Origin: an uncultured delta proteobacterium
Lineage (GTDB): Bacteria; Myxococcota_A; Polyangia; Haliangiales; Haliangiaceae
DNA: 53,384 nucleotides
Assembly: GCA_900696455.1 (NCBI GenBank)
Contig: CAADGB010000048.1
Coordinates: 1-53,384 of the forward strand
Direction of reading: 5' to 3'
Position numbers and translations under genes: made by a program. Positions 31,915 to 39,736 of this stretch are shown piece by piece. Under the pieces are notes generated by a model. The model was not told the origin of the DNA. It ran no database searches and was given only the letters and a program-made list of their open reading frames with translations. The number at the start of each line of letters is the position of its first letter. Within the stretch, counting starts at the first letter, position 1.

Positions 31915-34299
31915 TCAGGCCAGCAGCCAGTGGGGCTCGGTGCTCCAGCCCACGAAGACCCGGGCCTCGGGCGCGGTGTGCGCGCCCGGGCTCATCCCGG
32001 CGGCCGCGAGGCAGAGGCCGGCGTAGGCCGGTCCGAAGCGGCGACGGAAGGCCACGGGCGCGGCGGCCAGGCGCTCGCCGGCCCAGGTCACGAGCTCGCG
32101 CTGGGCCGGCGCCGGCAGGAGCGCGGCGAAGAAGGTCATCTGCCGCCAGGCGGCGGCCGCGGCGCGGATCGCGCGCAGCTGGTGGACGCGGCGCGGCCGC
32201 GGCGTCTGCAGGAGGCGCGTGGCCTCGTCCCACGCCCGCCGGGCCAGCGCCGGCAGGCGGGCGGCGATGCGGGGCGACAGCCCCAGCCCGCCCACCAGCG
32301 CCGCCAGGTTGTGGGTGGTGAGGATCTGCGCCTGCTCGAGGATCGTGCCGTTGTGGGCGGGGCGACCGAAGGGCGAGGTCGCGCCGGCGCGCTCCATGCA
32401 CAGGGACATCAGGCCGGGCGAGATCGGCGTGCCCCAGCGCGACGGCGCGGCGTCGTCGAGCGCGGCCAGGCGCGCCACCGGGAGGTCGTAGTACGTGGCG
32501 TAGAGCGTGCCGGCGAGGAAGCGGGCGGCCTGGCGGGCGGCGCGCAGGAACGTCTCGGACAGCTCGCCCATGAAGATGTCGGCGGCGAGCTCGTCGACGA
32601 GGGGCAGGGCCAGGCCGGCGCGCTCGGCCAGCGCCCGCACCTCCTGCAGCAGCTTGTTGGGCAGGGGCGTCGCCGGCCAGGCGCAGACCGCGACGTCGAC
32701 GACGCGCCCGAGCGCCCGCCGCGCCGCCACGCGGGTCGCGGCGTCGTCGACGCGCGCACCGGTGATGGCCTCGGCCCACGGCAGCTCGCGCAGACGCACC
32801 TGGTGGGCGAGCCGGAGCAGGAGCAGCGAGCGCCGCCGCCGGAAGGCGCGGTAGAGCGCGACCAGGACGCGCCGCAGCGCGGGATCGCGGACGCCGGCCG
32901 CGACCACCGGCGCGGTGAGCTGCGGCACCACCGCCGCCAGCACCTCGGGCGAGCCGATCACGCCGGCGTCGACCAGCCGCTCCACCGGCGCCTCGAGGCT
33001 GCGGCGCACGATCGCGCGCAGGTGGTCGGCGCGGTCGGCGCGGTCGCGGGGTCCGGCGGGGCCGGCGCCGGGCGCGGGCGCGGTCCCGTCGGCGAGGTCG
33101 GCGCGCTCGGTGCGCTCGGTGCGGGGCGCGAGCGCGGCGCCGGCGGGCAGCCCGTGGGCGGCGGCCTCGGCGGCGGTGACGTCGGCGCGCAGGCCGGCCA
33201 GCGTGGCCCGCCCCCGATCGCCGGGGACCGCGGCCAGCCGCGCCGCGACGACGCGGGCGGCCTCGGCGGGAGTCGGGCGCGCGACCCGCCGCCGCTGCGC
33301 CGCGCGCAGCGCCTCCAGCCGCGGCGAGCCCGGCCCTCCGCGCGCGCGCTCGATGCGGGCGAGGATGCCGCGCAGCTCGCCGACGTGCCGCCCGGTGAGC
33401 GACGCCGGATCGGCGACGGCGCGGCCGAGCAGCGCGTGCAGCCGCGCCAGGTTCGAGCGCGGGTGATCGACGCGGCGGCGGCAGCGGTGGGGCTCGGCGC
33501 GCCGCGCGCTGACCTCGTCGTCGAGGGCGCCGGCCCGCTCCGCCCAGCCCGCCGGGTAGCGCTGACACGGCCAGCCGTCGACCACGGTCTCGGCGAACAG
33601 CGCGACCATGCGATCGACCAGCGGCGCCCACACCGTCGCCGCCTCGCGCTCGGCCAGCCGCCGCGCGCGCTCGCGCACCGCCTCGAGCTGCGCGATCGTG
33701 GCCGCCACCGGCTGCAGGCACACCGCGTCGTCGTCACCGCCGGTGGCCGCCGGCGGCCCCGGCTGCGGGTAGAAGCGGAGCTGCCCCAGCCACGGCCCGA
33801 GCTGCTCGAGGATCGCCCGCGCCTCGTCGGCGCCGTCGTGCGCGACCAGCCACGCCACCACCAGCAGCGCCGCCTCCTCGGGCACCTCGACGCGGTAGGC
33901 GCCGTCGTCGAGCCACGCCCGCAGCTCGGCCTGCCCCGCCTCCGACAGGTACCAGGCGTTGAGCGCGCCGCGCGCCGGCGCGTCGGCCGCCACTCCCAGC
34001 CGCGCCAGCAGCGCGCGCTCGTGATCCAGCAGCTCGCCGCCGGCCAGCAGCCGGCCGGTGGCGAAGCCGCCGTGCGCCACCTCGAGCGTCGCCCACGCCG
34101 GCGCCGCGGTCGGCGTCCGCGACCCGAGCTCCAGCGCGCCGCTCACCATCCCCTCGAACACCTGCCGCCAGCGCTCGACCCGCGCCCGCGCCCGCGCCCG
34201 CGCCGCCGGGTCCGGGTGCTCCTCGGCGGTCGTCAGCGCCCGCGCCAGCTCCCCCAGCGCGAACCCGGGGCTCGCCCGGACGTCATCGGCGTCGGCCAC
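31915..34299 (-). CDS. large hypothetical protein of unknown family
   Basis: A 794-aa soluble protein, strongly helical and rich in Arg and Ala. It has no signal peptide and no membrane segment. The best conserved-looking part is the C-terminal third: FLAGTLYATYYDLPVARL, PFGRPAHNGTILEQAQILTTHNLAALVGGLGL and WRQMTFFAALLPA. Residues around 400-440 are a Gly/Pro/Asp-rich linker. The start is GTG 34299, since the frame further upstream is low-complexity and overlaps a repeat array, so the exact start is uncertain. I cannot name a family or function. It stands alone and diverges from the LolA-like gene. Confidence 0.6.
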   Translation of the reverse strand: MADADDVRASPGFALGELARALTTAEEHPDPAARARARARVERWRQVFEGMVSGALELGSRTPTAAPAWATLEVAHGGFATGRLLAGGELLDHERALLARLGVAADAPARGALNAWYLSEAGQAELRAWLDDGAYRVEVPEEAALLVVAWLVAHDGADEARAILEQLGPWLGQLRFYPQPGPPAATGGDDDAVCLQPVAATIAQLEAVRERARRLAEREAATVWAPLVDRMVALFAETVVDGWPCQRYPAGWAERAGALDDEVSARRAEPHRCRRRVDHPRSNLARLHALLGRAVADPASLTGRHVGELRGILARIERARGGPGSPRLEALRAAQRRRVARPTPAEAARVVAARLAAVPGDRGRATLAGLRADVTAAEAAAHGLPAGAALAPRTERTERADLADGTAPAPGAGPAGPRDRADRADHLRAIVRRSLEAPVERLVDAGVIGSPEVLAAVVPQLTAPVVAAGVRDPALRRVLVALYRAFRRRRSLLLLRLAHQVRLRELPWAEAITGARVDDAATRVAARRALGRVVDVAVCAWPATPLPNKLLQEVRALAERAGLALPLVDELAADIFMGELSETFLRAARQAARFLAGTLYATYYDLPVARLAALDDAAPSRWGTPISPGLMSLCMERAGATSPFGRPAHNGTILEQAQILTTHNLAALVGGLGLSPRIAARLPALARRAWDEATRLLQTPRPRRVHQLRAIRAAAAAWRQMTFFAALLPAPAQRELVTWAGERLAAAPVAFRRRFGPAYAGLCLAAAGMSPGAHTAPEARVFVGWSTEPHWLLA

Positions 34300-34362
34300 G
34301 ACGCGGAGCGTACTCCGTCCGCGGACCGCGAGCGCGGTCTTGAAGATCCGGCGTGGCCGGAG

Positions 34363-34411
34363 CGTCCATGCCCGTCCATGCCCGTCCATGCCGTGCATGC
34401 CCGTCCATGCC
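34363..34411. repeat. 10-bp tandem repeat CGTCCATGCC
   Basis: CGTCCATGCC occurs at 34363, 34373, 34383 and 34402, with a 9-base variant GTGCATGCC at 34393. The array lies in the divergent spacer between the 794-aa gene and the LolA-like gene. It has a period close to one helical turn. It may be a protein-binding array or simple slippage. Confidence 0.75.
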
Positions 34412-34499
34412 CGCGACCCGAGGCAGGAGCGGGGCCCTCGGCCTCCCTCCCGAGCACCCTTCAGGAGCAGGCGCGCGCCGGCCCGGCACGCGATTGCTG

Positions 34500-34527
34500 T
34501 TGACCCGCGCCATGGATGGGTTAGTAC
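34500..34527 (+). promoter_or_regulatory. possible sigma-70 promoter for the LolA-like gene
   Basis: TTGACC (34500-34505) and TAGTAC (34522-34527) are separated by 16 bases, about 60 bases before ATG 34588. The -35 match is good (5 of 6) and the -10 is moderate. It is the best promoter candidate in the 288-base divergent region. Confidence 0.4.
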
Positions 34528-34587
34528 CGTCCGTCTCCCTCGCTCCCCTCGTCCTGATCGCCCCGATCGCCTCGTCGAGACCCCGCC

Positions 34588-35400
34588 ATGAAGCTCGCCG
34601 CGCCCCCCACCCTCCTGCTCGCCCTCGTCGTCGTCGCGCTGGCCCCCGCCCCCGCCGACGCCAGCCCCCCCACCGGCCGCGAGGTGCTGGAGCGGCAGGA
34701 GGAGGCGCGCCGGCTGCCGTCGTTCCAGGCCCGCGCCATGCTGTCGACGACGCGCGCGGGCGAGGCGGCCAAGGCGGCCAAGAAGTTCCGCTGGTGGCGC
34801 AAGCTCTCCGCCGACAAGGTCCACTTCGTCACCCTGACCCGCTTCGACGAGCCGGCGACGATCCGCGGCGAGGGCGTGCTGATCCGCGAGGGCAAGAGCG
34901 CGAACGACGTGCTGCTCTACCTCCCCCACTTCAAGAAGGTGCGCCGGGTCGAGGGCCAGTCGCAGAGCTCGAGCTTCTTCGGCTCGGTCTTCAGCTACTC
35001 CGACGTCGCCATGACCCACGCCGATGACAGCACCGCCAAGGTGCTGCGCGAGGAGGCCTGCCCCGGCGAGACGCTGACGTGCTGGGTCGTCGAGATCAGC
35101 CCGGCCACGCCGGCGGTCCGCGACCGCACCGGCTACAGCCGCAGCGTGCAGTGGATCCGCCAGGACAACTGGGTGACGGTGGCCGGCGACTTCTACGACA
35201 AGAAGGGCAAGCTGTGGAAGCGGCTGACGGCGCGCGAGGTGAAGGAGGTCGATCCCAAGGCGAAGAAGTGGCTGCCCCACCACGTGACGCTCGAGGACGT
35301 GCAGAAGCGGCGGACGACCGTGCTGCGCCTGGCCGACGTGAAGGTCAACGTCAGCCTCGACGACTCGCTGTTCACGGAGCAGAGCCTGGCCAGCGAGTGA
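34588..35400 (+). CDS. LolA-like outer-membrane lipoprotein-sorting protein
   Basis: A 270-aa periplasmic protein with signal peptide (cleavage near PADA-SPP). It matches the LolA-like family (TP0789-type) with segments such as FQARAMLSTTRA, LTRFDEPATIRGEGVLIREG and LLYLPHFKKVRRVEGQSQSSSFFGS, the last being typical of the RND-associated subgroup. CPGETLTCW may form a disulfide. These proteins carry lipids or lipoproteins and often stand beside MMPL/RND transporters. None is present here, but a porin-like gene follows with a GTGA overlap. Confidence 0.85.
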   Translation: MKLAAPPTLLLALVVVALAPAPADASPPTGREVLERQEEARRLPSFQARAMLSTTRAGEAAKAAKKFRWWRKLSADKVHFVTLTRFDEPATIRGEGVLIREGKSANDVLLYLPHFKKVRRVEGQSQSSSFFGSVFSYSDVAMTHADDSTAKVLREEACPGETLTCWVVEISPATPAVRDRTGYSRSVQWIRQDNWVTVAGDFYDKKGKLWKRLTAREVKEVDPKAKKWLPHHVTLEDVQKRRTTVLRLADVKVNVSLDDSLFTEQSLASE

Positions 35401-37325
35401 GCGTGCGCGCCCGGCTCCTCCTCCGCGCCGCGGCGATCCTGATCGTGCTCGGCGCCCTGGCCGCGCCCGCGCTGGCGCGCAAGCGCGTGGTGCTGCTCGC
35501 GATCGAGGGCAAGGGCGGCGACGACCTCACGGCCGCGGTCGAGCAGGTGCTCGCCCGCGAGGTCACGGTCCTCTCCGACGGGCTGTTCCGGCGGCGCCAG
35601 CAGCGCCTGCGCCTCATCCAGCTCACCGACCAGGCCTACGCCCGCATCTCCGCCGACCTCCTCGCCGACGCCGTGGTCACCGGCACCTGGCGCAGCACCG
35701 GCCGGCGCTGGCGGCTGACGCTCGTGGTGCGCCACGGCCGCACCGGCGCCGTGGTCGGCCGGGTGACCGAGGTCTTCCGCGGCCGCGAGCTCGAACGCGA
35801 GGACAAGGAGGCGCTGGCCGCGCGGCTGCTGCCGCTCCTGCGCGACCTCGACGCCCCGCCCGGCGCGGCCGACGGCGGTGGCGACGGCGACGCCCCGGTC
35901 GACGGCGCCGGGGGCGGGGACGACGGCGGGGACGACGGCGGCGCCGACGCCACGGCCGAGGACGGCCCCGGCGGGGCCGACGACGGCGGCGCCGCGTCGG
36001 ACGACGTGGCCACCGAGGACGCCGCCACCGGCGACGCCACCCCCGGCGACGACGCCCCCGGCGACGACGCCGCGGCCGACGACGCCTGGGCCGACGACGA
36101 CGGCGCCGGCGGGATCGGGCCGATCAGCGGCCGGACCTTCGCCTACGTGCGGGCGCCGGTCGACGGCGGCGACTTCCAGCAGGTGTCGGCGTCGGTGCTG
36201 CTCAGCGCGCGGCCGCGCTTCAACGACGCCGCCTCGGCCGCGTTCGAGCTCGCGTTCGAGGACGCCGCGGTCGCGCTCTCGGGGGCCGAGGGCCTCCGCG
36301 TCTACGCGCGCGAGGCGTACGTCTCGCTCCGCCGCCGCGGCTGGCTCGTGCGCGCCGGGCACCAGATCCAGCCGTGGGGCGCCAGCGACGTCGTCAACCC
36401 GACCGACTTCCTCACCGCCCGCGACTACCGCTTCTTCGCCGCCGACCCCGAGCACACGCGCCGGGGCGCGCTCGCCCTCCTCCTCTCCCCCGCCACGCCC
36501 CGGCTCGAGGTCAAGCTCGTCGTCACGCCTCGCTTCCCCGCCTCGCGGGTGCTCATCCCGACCTCGGCGCTCCCCGCCGGCGTCTCGCTCGGCGAGCCCG
36601 AGCACATCCCCGCCGCCGTCGACAACACCGAGGTCGCGGCCAAGGTCAAGGTGGCGGGCGGCGGCTGGGACGTGGCCGTGGTCGGGTTCCGCGGCTGGAA
36701 CCACACCCCCGAGCTCGAGCTGGTGTCGGCGACCGACACCGAGCTCGTGCTGCGCCACACCCACCGCCGGATCGTCGCCGCCGGCCTCGACGCCTCGGCC
36801 AGCGTCGGCAAGCTGGTCTTCCGCCTCGAGGCGTCGTACGTCGTCCCCACCGACAACGCCGACGGCGCCGACGCCACCCGCCTGCCGCCGGTCGCGGCCG
36901 CGGTGCTCGGGGTCGAGCGGCCCCTCGGCCAGCGCCTGCGGGCCCAGGCCCAGCTCCTGGCCCGGGCCTATCCGCAGTGGACGGATCCGGCGACCGTGCG
37001 GGGCCCCGACGACGCGACCACCGCCGCGCGGCGCGGGCTCGCCGCCAGCAACGCGCTCCTGCTCGACTACCAGGACGCGCAGCGCCCGGCGGCGACCCTG
37101 CGCCTCGCCTACCAGAGCGAGGAGGGGCGGCTCGAGGCCGAGATCTTCGGCGCCATGAACCTCGTCGGCCGCGACTTCCTCGTGCGCCCGCTGATCGGCT
37201 GGCGGCCGGTGGAGCCCGTCACCCTACAGGTGGGCGTCGACGTCTACGGCGGCCCCCGCGACCGCCCGCTCGGCGCCCTCGAGGATTTCGGAGGCGCGTT
37301 CGGTCAGGTGACCTACGTGTTCTGA
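35397..37325 (+). CDS. outer-membrane porin-like protein with acidic linker
   Basis: A 642-aa protein from GTG 35397, overlapping the LolA-like stop. A signal peptide ends ALAA-PALA. Residues about 30-155 form an alpha/beta domain (KRVVLLAIEGKGGDDLTAAVEQVL) like those at the N-terminus of myxobacterial envelope proteins. Residues about 158-240 are an Asp/Gly/Ala-rich, nearly repetitive linker. The rest resembles a DUF1302-type beta-barrel (VYAREAYVSLRRRGWLVRAGHQIQPWGASDVVNPTDFL) and ends in Phe, as outer-membrane proteins do. Together with the LolA-like gene it may form a lipid export pair. Residues near VNPTDF support the DUF1302 suggestion. Confidence 0.78.
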   Translation: MSVRARLLLRAAAILIVLGALAAPALARKRVVLLAIEGKGGDDLTAAVEQVLAREVTVLSDGLFRRRQQRLRLIQLTDQAYARISADLLADAVVTGTWRSTGRRWRLTLVVRHGRTGAVVGRVTEVFRGRELEREDKEALAARLLPLLRDLDAPPGAADGGGDGDAPVDGAGGGDDGGDDGGADATAEDGPGGADDGGAASDDVATEDAATGDATPGDDAPGDDAAADDAWADDDGAGGIGPISGRTFAYVRAPVDGGDFQQVSASVLLSARPRFNDAASAAFELAFEDAAVALSGAEGLRVYAREAYVSLRRRGWLVRAGHQIQPWGASDVVNPTDFLTARDYRFFAADPEHTRRGALALLLSPATPRLEVKLVVTPRFPASRVLIPTSALPAGVSLGEPEHIPAAVDNTEVAAKVKVAGGGWDVAVVGFRGWNHTPELELVSATDTELVLRHTHRRIVAAGLDASASVGKLVFRLEASYVVPTDNADGADATRLPPVAAAVLGVERPLGQRLRAQAQLLARAYPQWTDPATVRGPDDATTAARRGLAASNALLLDYQDAQRPAATLRLAYQSEEGRLEAEIFGAMNLVGRDFLVRPLIGWRPVEPVTLQVGVDVYGGPRDRPLGALEDFGGAFGQVTYVF

Positions 37326-37371
37326 CCGCGCGGGCACGCCGGTTGCAACCTCGGCGCGTCGATGTCCGACG

Positions 37372-37466
37372 CCACGACCTATCCGACCGATCCGCGGTCG
37401 TGGGATCCTGTCGACCTGGCCCCGGTGACCGGGGCAGGCTCGTCCGGGTGGCTAGTCGACCAGCCA
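37372..37466. promoter_or_regulatory. three inverted repeats in the leader of the carbapenem-like operon
   Basis: In the 155-base gap before the CarB-like gene I see three inverted repeats. CCACGACC-N16-GGTCGTGG lies at 37372-37403. GCCCCGGT-G-ACCGGGGC lies at 37419-37435, perfect with one central base. TGGCT-A-GTCGAC-C-AGCCA lies at 37449-37466, a near-perfect 18-bp palindrome. The Shine-Dalgarno-like GAAGGGG (37469-37475) and GTG 37481 follow immediately. They could be operators, a terminator for the porin gene, or an attenuating leader. No clear -35/-10 pair was identified. Confidence 0.5.
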
Positions 37467-37480
37467 GTGAAGGGGTGATC

Positions 37481-38290
37481 GTGACGCGTTCGTATCAGAC
37501 GCTGATCTACGAGGAGCACGGCCGCATCGCGCGAGTCCAGTTCAACCGCGAGAAGGACACCAACGCCTTCTCCCGGGCGATGACGCTCGAGCTGCTCGAC
37601 GTGTGCGCGCACCTGCACGCCGACGCGGCCTCCGCCGAGCCCCGCCTGGACGCGCTCGTCCTCACCGGCGGCACCGGACGCTCGTTCAGCGTCGGCGGCG
37701 ACTTCAACGACGTGAGCCGGCTGTCCGAGGAGCCGGAGATCCGGGCATACCTCGGCGAGATCATCGACCTCTACGTCGCCCTCCTCGACGTCGAGATCCC
37801 GGTGATCGCCGCGATCGACCGCTTCGCGATCGGCCAGGGCCTGCAGGTCGCGCTCATGGCCGACTGGCGGATCGGTGCCAGCTCGTGCCGGCTGCAGATG
37901 CCGGAGCTCAAGAACGGCGTCGCCTGCCCGCTCGGCTCGATCATCCTCGAGCTCCTGCTCGGCCGCGCCCGCATGCAGGAGCTGGTCTTCGACTGCGAGG
38001 TCATCGATCCGCCGACCGCCCGCGCCTACGGCCTGCTCAGCCAGGTGTGCGCGCCCGAGGAGCTCCAGGACGCGGCGATGGCGATGGCCCGTCGCCTCGC
38101 CGCCTACCCGCGCACCTCGTACGTCACCACCAAGCGCATCCAGAACCAGCGCTTCGTCCAGGCGTTCGAGACCGTGCGCGAGCCCAGCTCGCAGGCCCAC
38201 GTCGCGGCCTTCCTGCGCCGCACCGGCCAGGCCCACTTCGAGCGCATCCTCGGCACCCCGGAGCGGAGCGGCGGACATGGCCGCGAGTGA
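37481..38290 (+). CDS. CarB-like carboxymethylproline synthase (crotonase family)
   Basis: A 269-aa crotonase-fold enzyme. By eye it aligns over its whole length with CarB of Pectobacterium and the ThnE group rather than ordinary enoyl-CoA hydratases. Matches include NAFSRAM (CarB NPFSRTL), RSFSVGGDFNDV (RSFSAGGDFNEV), FAIGQGLQVALM and LQMPELKNGV (FVMPELKHGI; Glu142 fits the CarB catalytic Glu131). The C-terminus also matches (SYVTTKR, QAHFERILG). CarB condenses (alkyl)malonyl-CoA with glutamate-5-semialdehyde to carboxymethylproline. The first gene of an eight-gene tight operon; GAAGGGG supports GTG 37481, with GTG 37475 possible. Confidence 0.85.
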   Translation: MTRSYQTLIYEEHGRIARVQFNREKDTNAFSRAMTLELLDVCAHLHADAASAEPRLDALVLTGGTGRSFSVGGDFNDVSRLSEEPEIRAYLGEIIDLYVALLDVEIPVIAAIDRFAIGQGLQVALMADWRIGASSCRLQMPELKNGVACPLGSIILELLLGRARMQELVFDCEVIDPPTARAYGLLSQVCAPEELQDAAMAMARRLAAYPRTSYVTTKRIQNQRFVQAFETVREPSSQAHVAAFLRRTGQAHFERILGTPERSGGHGRE

Positions 38291-38546
38291 GGCCGGCGCC
38301 GCCGGCGCCGCCGGCGACGTCGACAAGGTCATCGTCGCCATCCGCAAGCTCGGGGTCGGCGGCGACGCGGTCATGACCGCGACCACCCACCTGCGCGACG
38401 ATCTCGGCCTCGACTCGGCGAGCCTCATCGAGCTCACGGTGGTGGTCCACACCCTCTACGGCGTCGACCTCGGCCGCCGCGCCGCCGAGCGCGGCGCCGT
38501 GCCCACGACGGTGGGCGAGCTCGCCGCGCTGCTGGTCGCGCCATGA
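38277..38546 (+). CDS. acyl carrier protein
   Basis: An 89-aa carrier protein with the phosphopantetheine motif DDLGLDSASLIEL. Ser47 is the expected attachment site. It has an Ala/Gly-rich N-terminal stretch and the usual helix II region (LIELTVVVHTLYGVDL). It overlaps the CarB-like stop by 14 bases and the next start by ATGA. A carrier protein is not part of the minimal carABC set, so it probably carries an extra acyl group here. No phosphopantetheinyl transferase is in the window. Confidence 0.88.
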   Translation: MAASEAGAAGAAGDVDKVIVAIRKLGVGGDAVMTATTHLRDDLGLDSASLIELTVVVHTLYGVDLGRRAAERGAVPTTVGELAALLVAP

Positions 38547-39736
38547 AGGCCTACCTGGTCGCCCACCGCCAGCCGCTGCCGCCCTTCCGCAAGCCGGTCG
38601 CCGAGCTCCGGTTCAAGGAGGGCTCGCTGCGCCAGCGCCTCGAGACCCAGCTCCGCGCCGCCGGGCTCGAGGTGGTCCCGGTCGACGCCGTCCCCGCCGA
38701 CGTCGCGCCGCGCTCGGTCGTCGTCTCCGACGACGTCGTGCTGTCGCGCAACCTCCTCCGCCGCTTCCTCGCCGCGATCCCCGATCGCCGCCGGAGCTAC
38801 CAGGCCGAGATCGAGAGCGGGCGGTTCACGCTCCTGGCCTCGCGCAGCGCCCCGGCCCGCTGGCTGCCGCTGCCGCTCCGCTACCGCGGCGACGACGACC
38901 AGGCGCCGGAGCCGCTGCAGCTCCAGCCCCGCCCGGTGTTCGAGTTCGAGGAGGGCCTGCCGGCGCGCATGCACCTCCTCACCGACCTCTGCGTCTACTT
39001 CTTCGACATCTGGGCGCTGCCGATCGCGCACTGGTTCGATCTGCAGACGGCGTCGAGCCTGTACTGCCGGGAGCTGGTGACCCGCCTGATCAGCCCGTTC
39101 CACGGCCGGGTCCCGGCGCCCATCCTGCGCTGGTTCACCGGCTCGCCGTGGGTGATGAGCAAGTGCAACTCGATCGGCAAGCGGACCCGGATCCACCGCA
39201 CCGCGATCCTCGAGGGCTGCGTGGTCGGCGACGGCGTCGAGATCGGGCCGTTCGCGTACCTGCGCTCGTCGGTGATCGGCGACCACGCCGTGATCCGCGA
39301 GAAGTCGTCGATCAAGATGTCGTACGTGGGGCCGCGCGCGTTCGTGATGGGCTCCGACATCGTCAACAGCTACGTCGGCGCCGAGACCGCGATCTTCACC
39401 CCCATGCTCTACAACGCCGTCTTCGGCGAGCGCGGGTTCCTGAGCGGCGGCAGCGGCTTCGCCGACTTCATCCTCGGCGCGGCGTCGATCCCGGCGACGA
39501 TCGAGGGCAAGCAGGTCCCGTCGGGGCTGCCGTTCCTGGCCAGCGGCGTCGGCGACGACTGCTTCATCGGCGCCAACATGATCTTCGCCCCCGGCCGCAC
39601 GATCCCCGACGGCACCCACCTGCTCGACCACGGGCTGATCAAGCAGGTGCCGACCCGGCCCGACGGCACCTACGTGGTGTCGGGCAGCGAGCTGGTCCAG
39701 ATCCCCGAGAGCTTCCTCAAGCGGAGGAGCGCGTGA
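38543..39736 (+). CDS. left-handed beta-helix (hexapeptide repeat) protein
   Basis: A 397-aa protein. The N-terminal ~190 residues are an unrecognised alpha/beta domain. From about 200, hexapeptide-like repeats of the left-handed beta-helix fold are clear (IGKRTRIHRTAILEGCVVGD, then VIGDHAVIREKSSIKMSYVG, SDIVNSYVGAETAI and a late turn, GDDCFIGANMIFAPG). Such folds occur in acyl- and nucleotidyltransferases. Acyl transfer from the adjacent carrier protein is a fair guess. I do not see the three-His pattern of gamma-carbonic anhydrases. ATGA overlap upstream and GTGA overlap downstream place it in the operon. Confidence 0.72.
   Translation: MKAYLVAHRQPLPPFRKPVAELRFKEGSLRQRLETQLRAAGLEVVPVDAVPADVAPRSVVVSDDVVLSRNLLRRFLAAIPDRRRSYQAEIESGRFTLLASRSAPARWLPLPLRYRGDDDQAPEPLQLQPRPVFEFEEGLPARMHLLTDLCVYFFDIWALPIAHWFDLQTASSLYCRELVTRLISPFHGRVPAPILRWFTGSPWVMSKCNSIGKRTRIHRTAILEGCVVGDGVEIGPFAYLRSSVIGDHAVIREKSSIKMSYVGPRAFVMGSDIVNSYVGAETAIFTPMLYNAVFGERGFLSGGSGFADFILGAASIPATIEGKQVPSGLPFLASGVGDDCFIGANMIFAPGRTIPDGTHLLDHGLIKQVPTRPDGTYVVSGSELVQIPESFLKRRSA

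Noticed and set aside
37481-38290. The crotonase as an ordinary enoyl-CoA hydratase of fatty-acid oxidation
   Set aside because: The motifs RSFSVGGDFNDV and MPELKNGV follow CarB closely, and CarA- and CarC-like genes are nearby.
38543-39736. The beta-helix protein as a gamma-carbonic anhydrase supplying CO2 to the Ccr-like enzyme
   Set aside because: Tempting because of the fold and the neighbour, but I cannot find the three zinc-binding His residues in the usual spacing.
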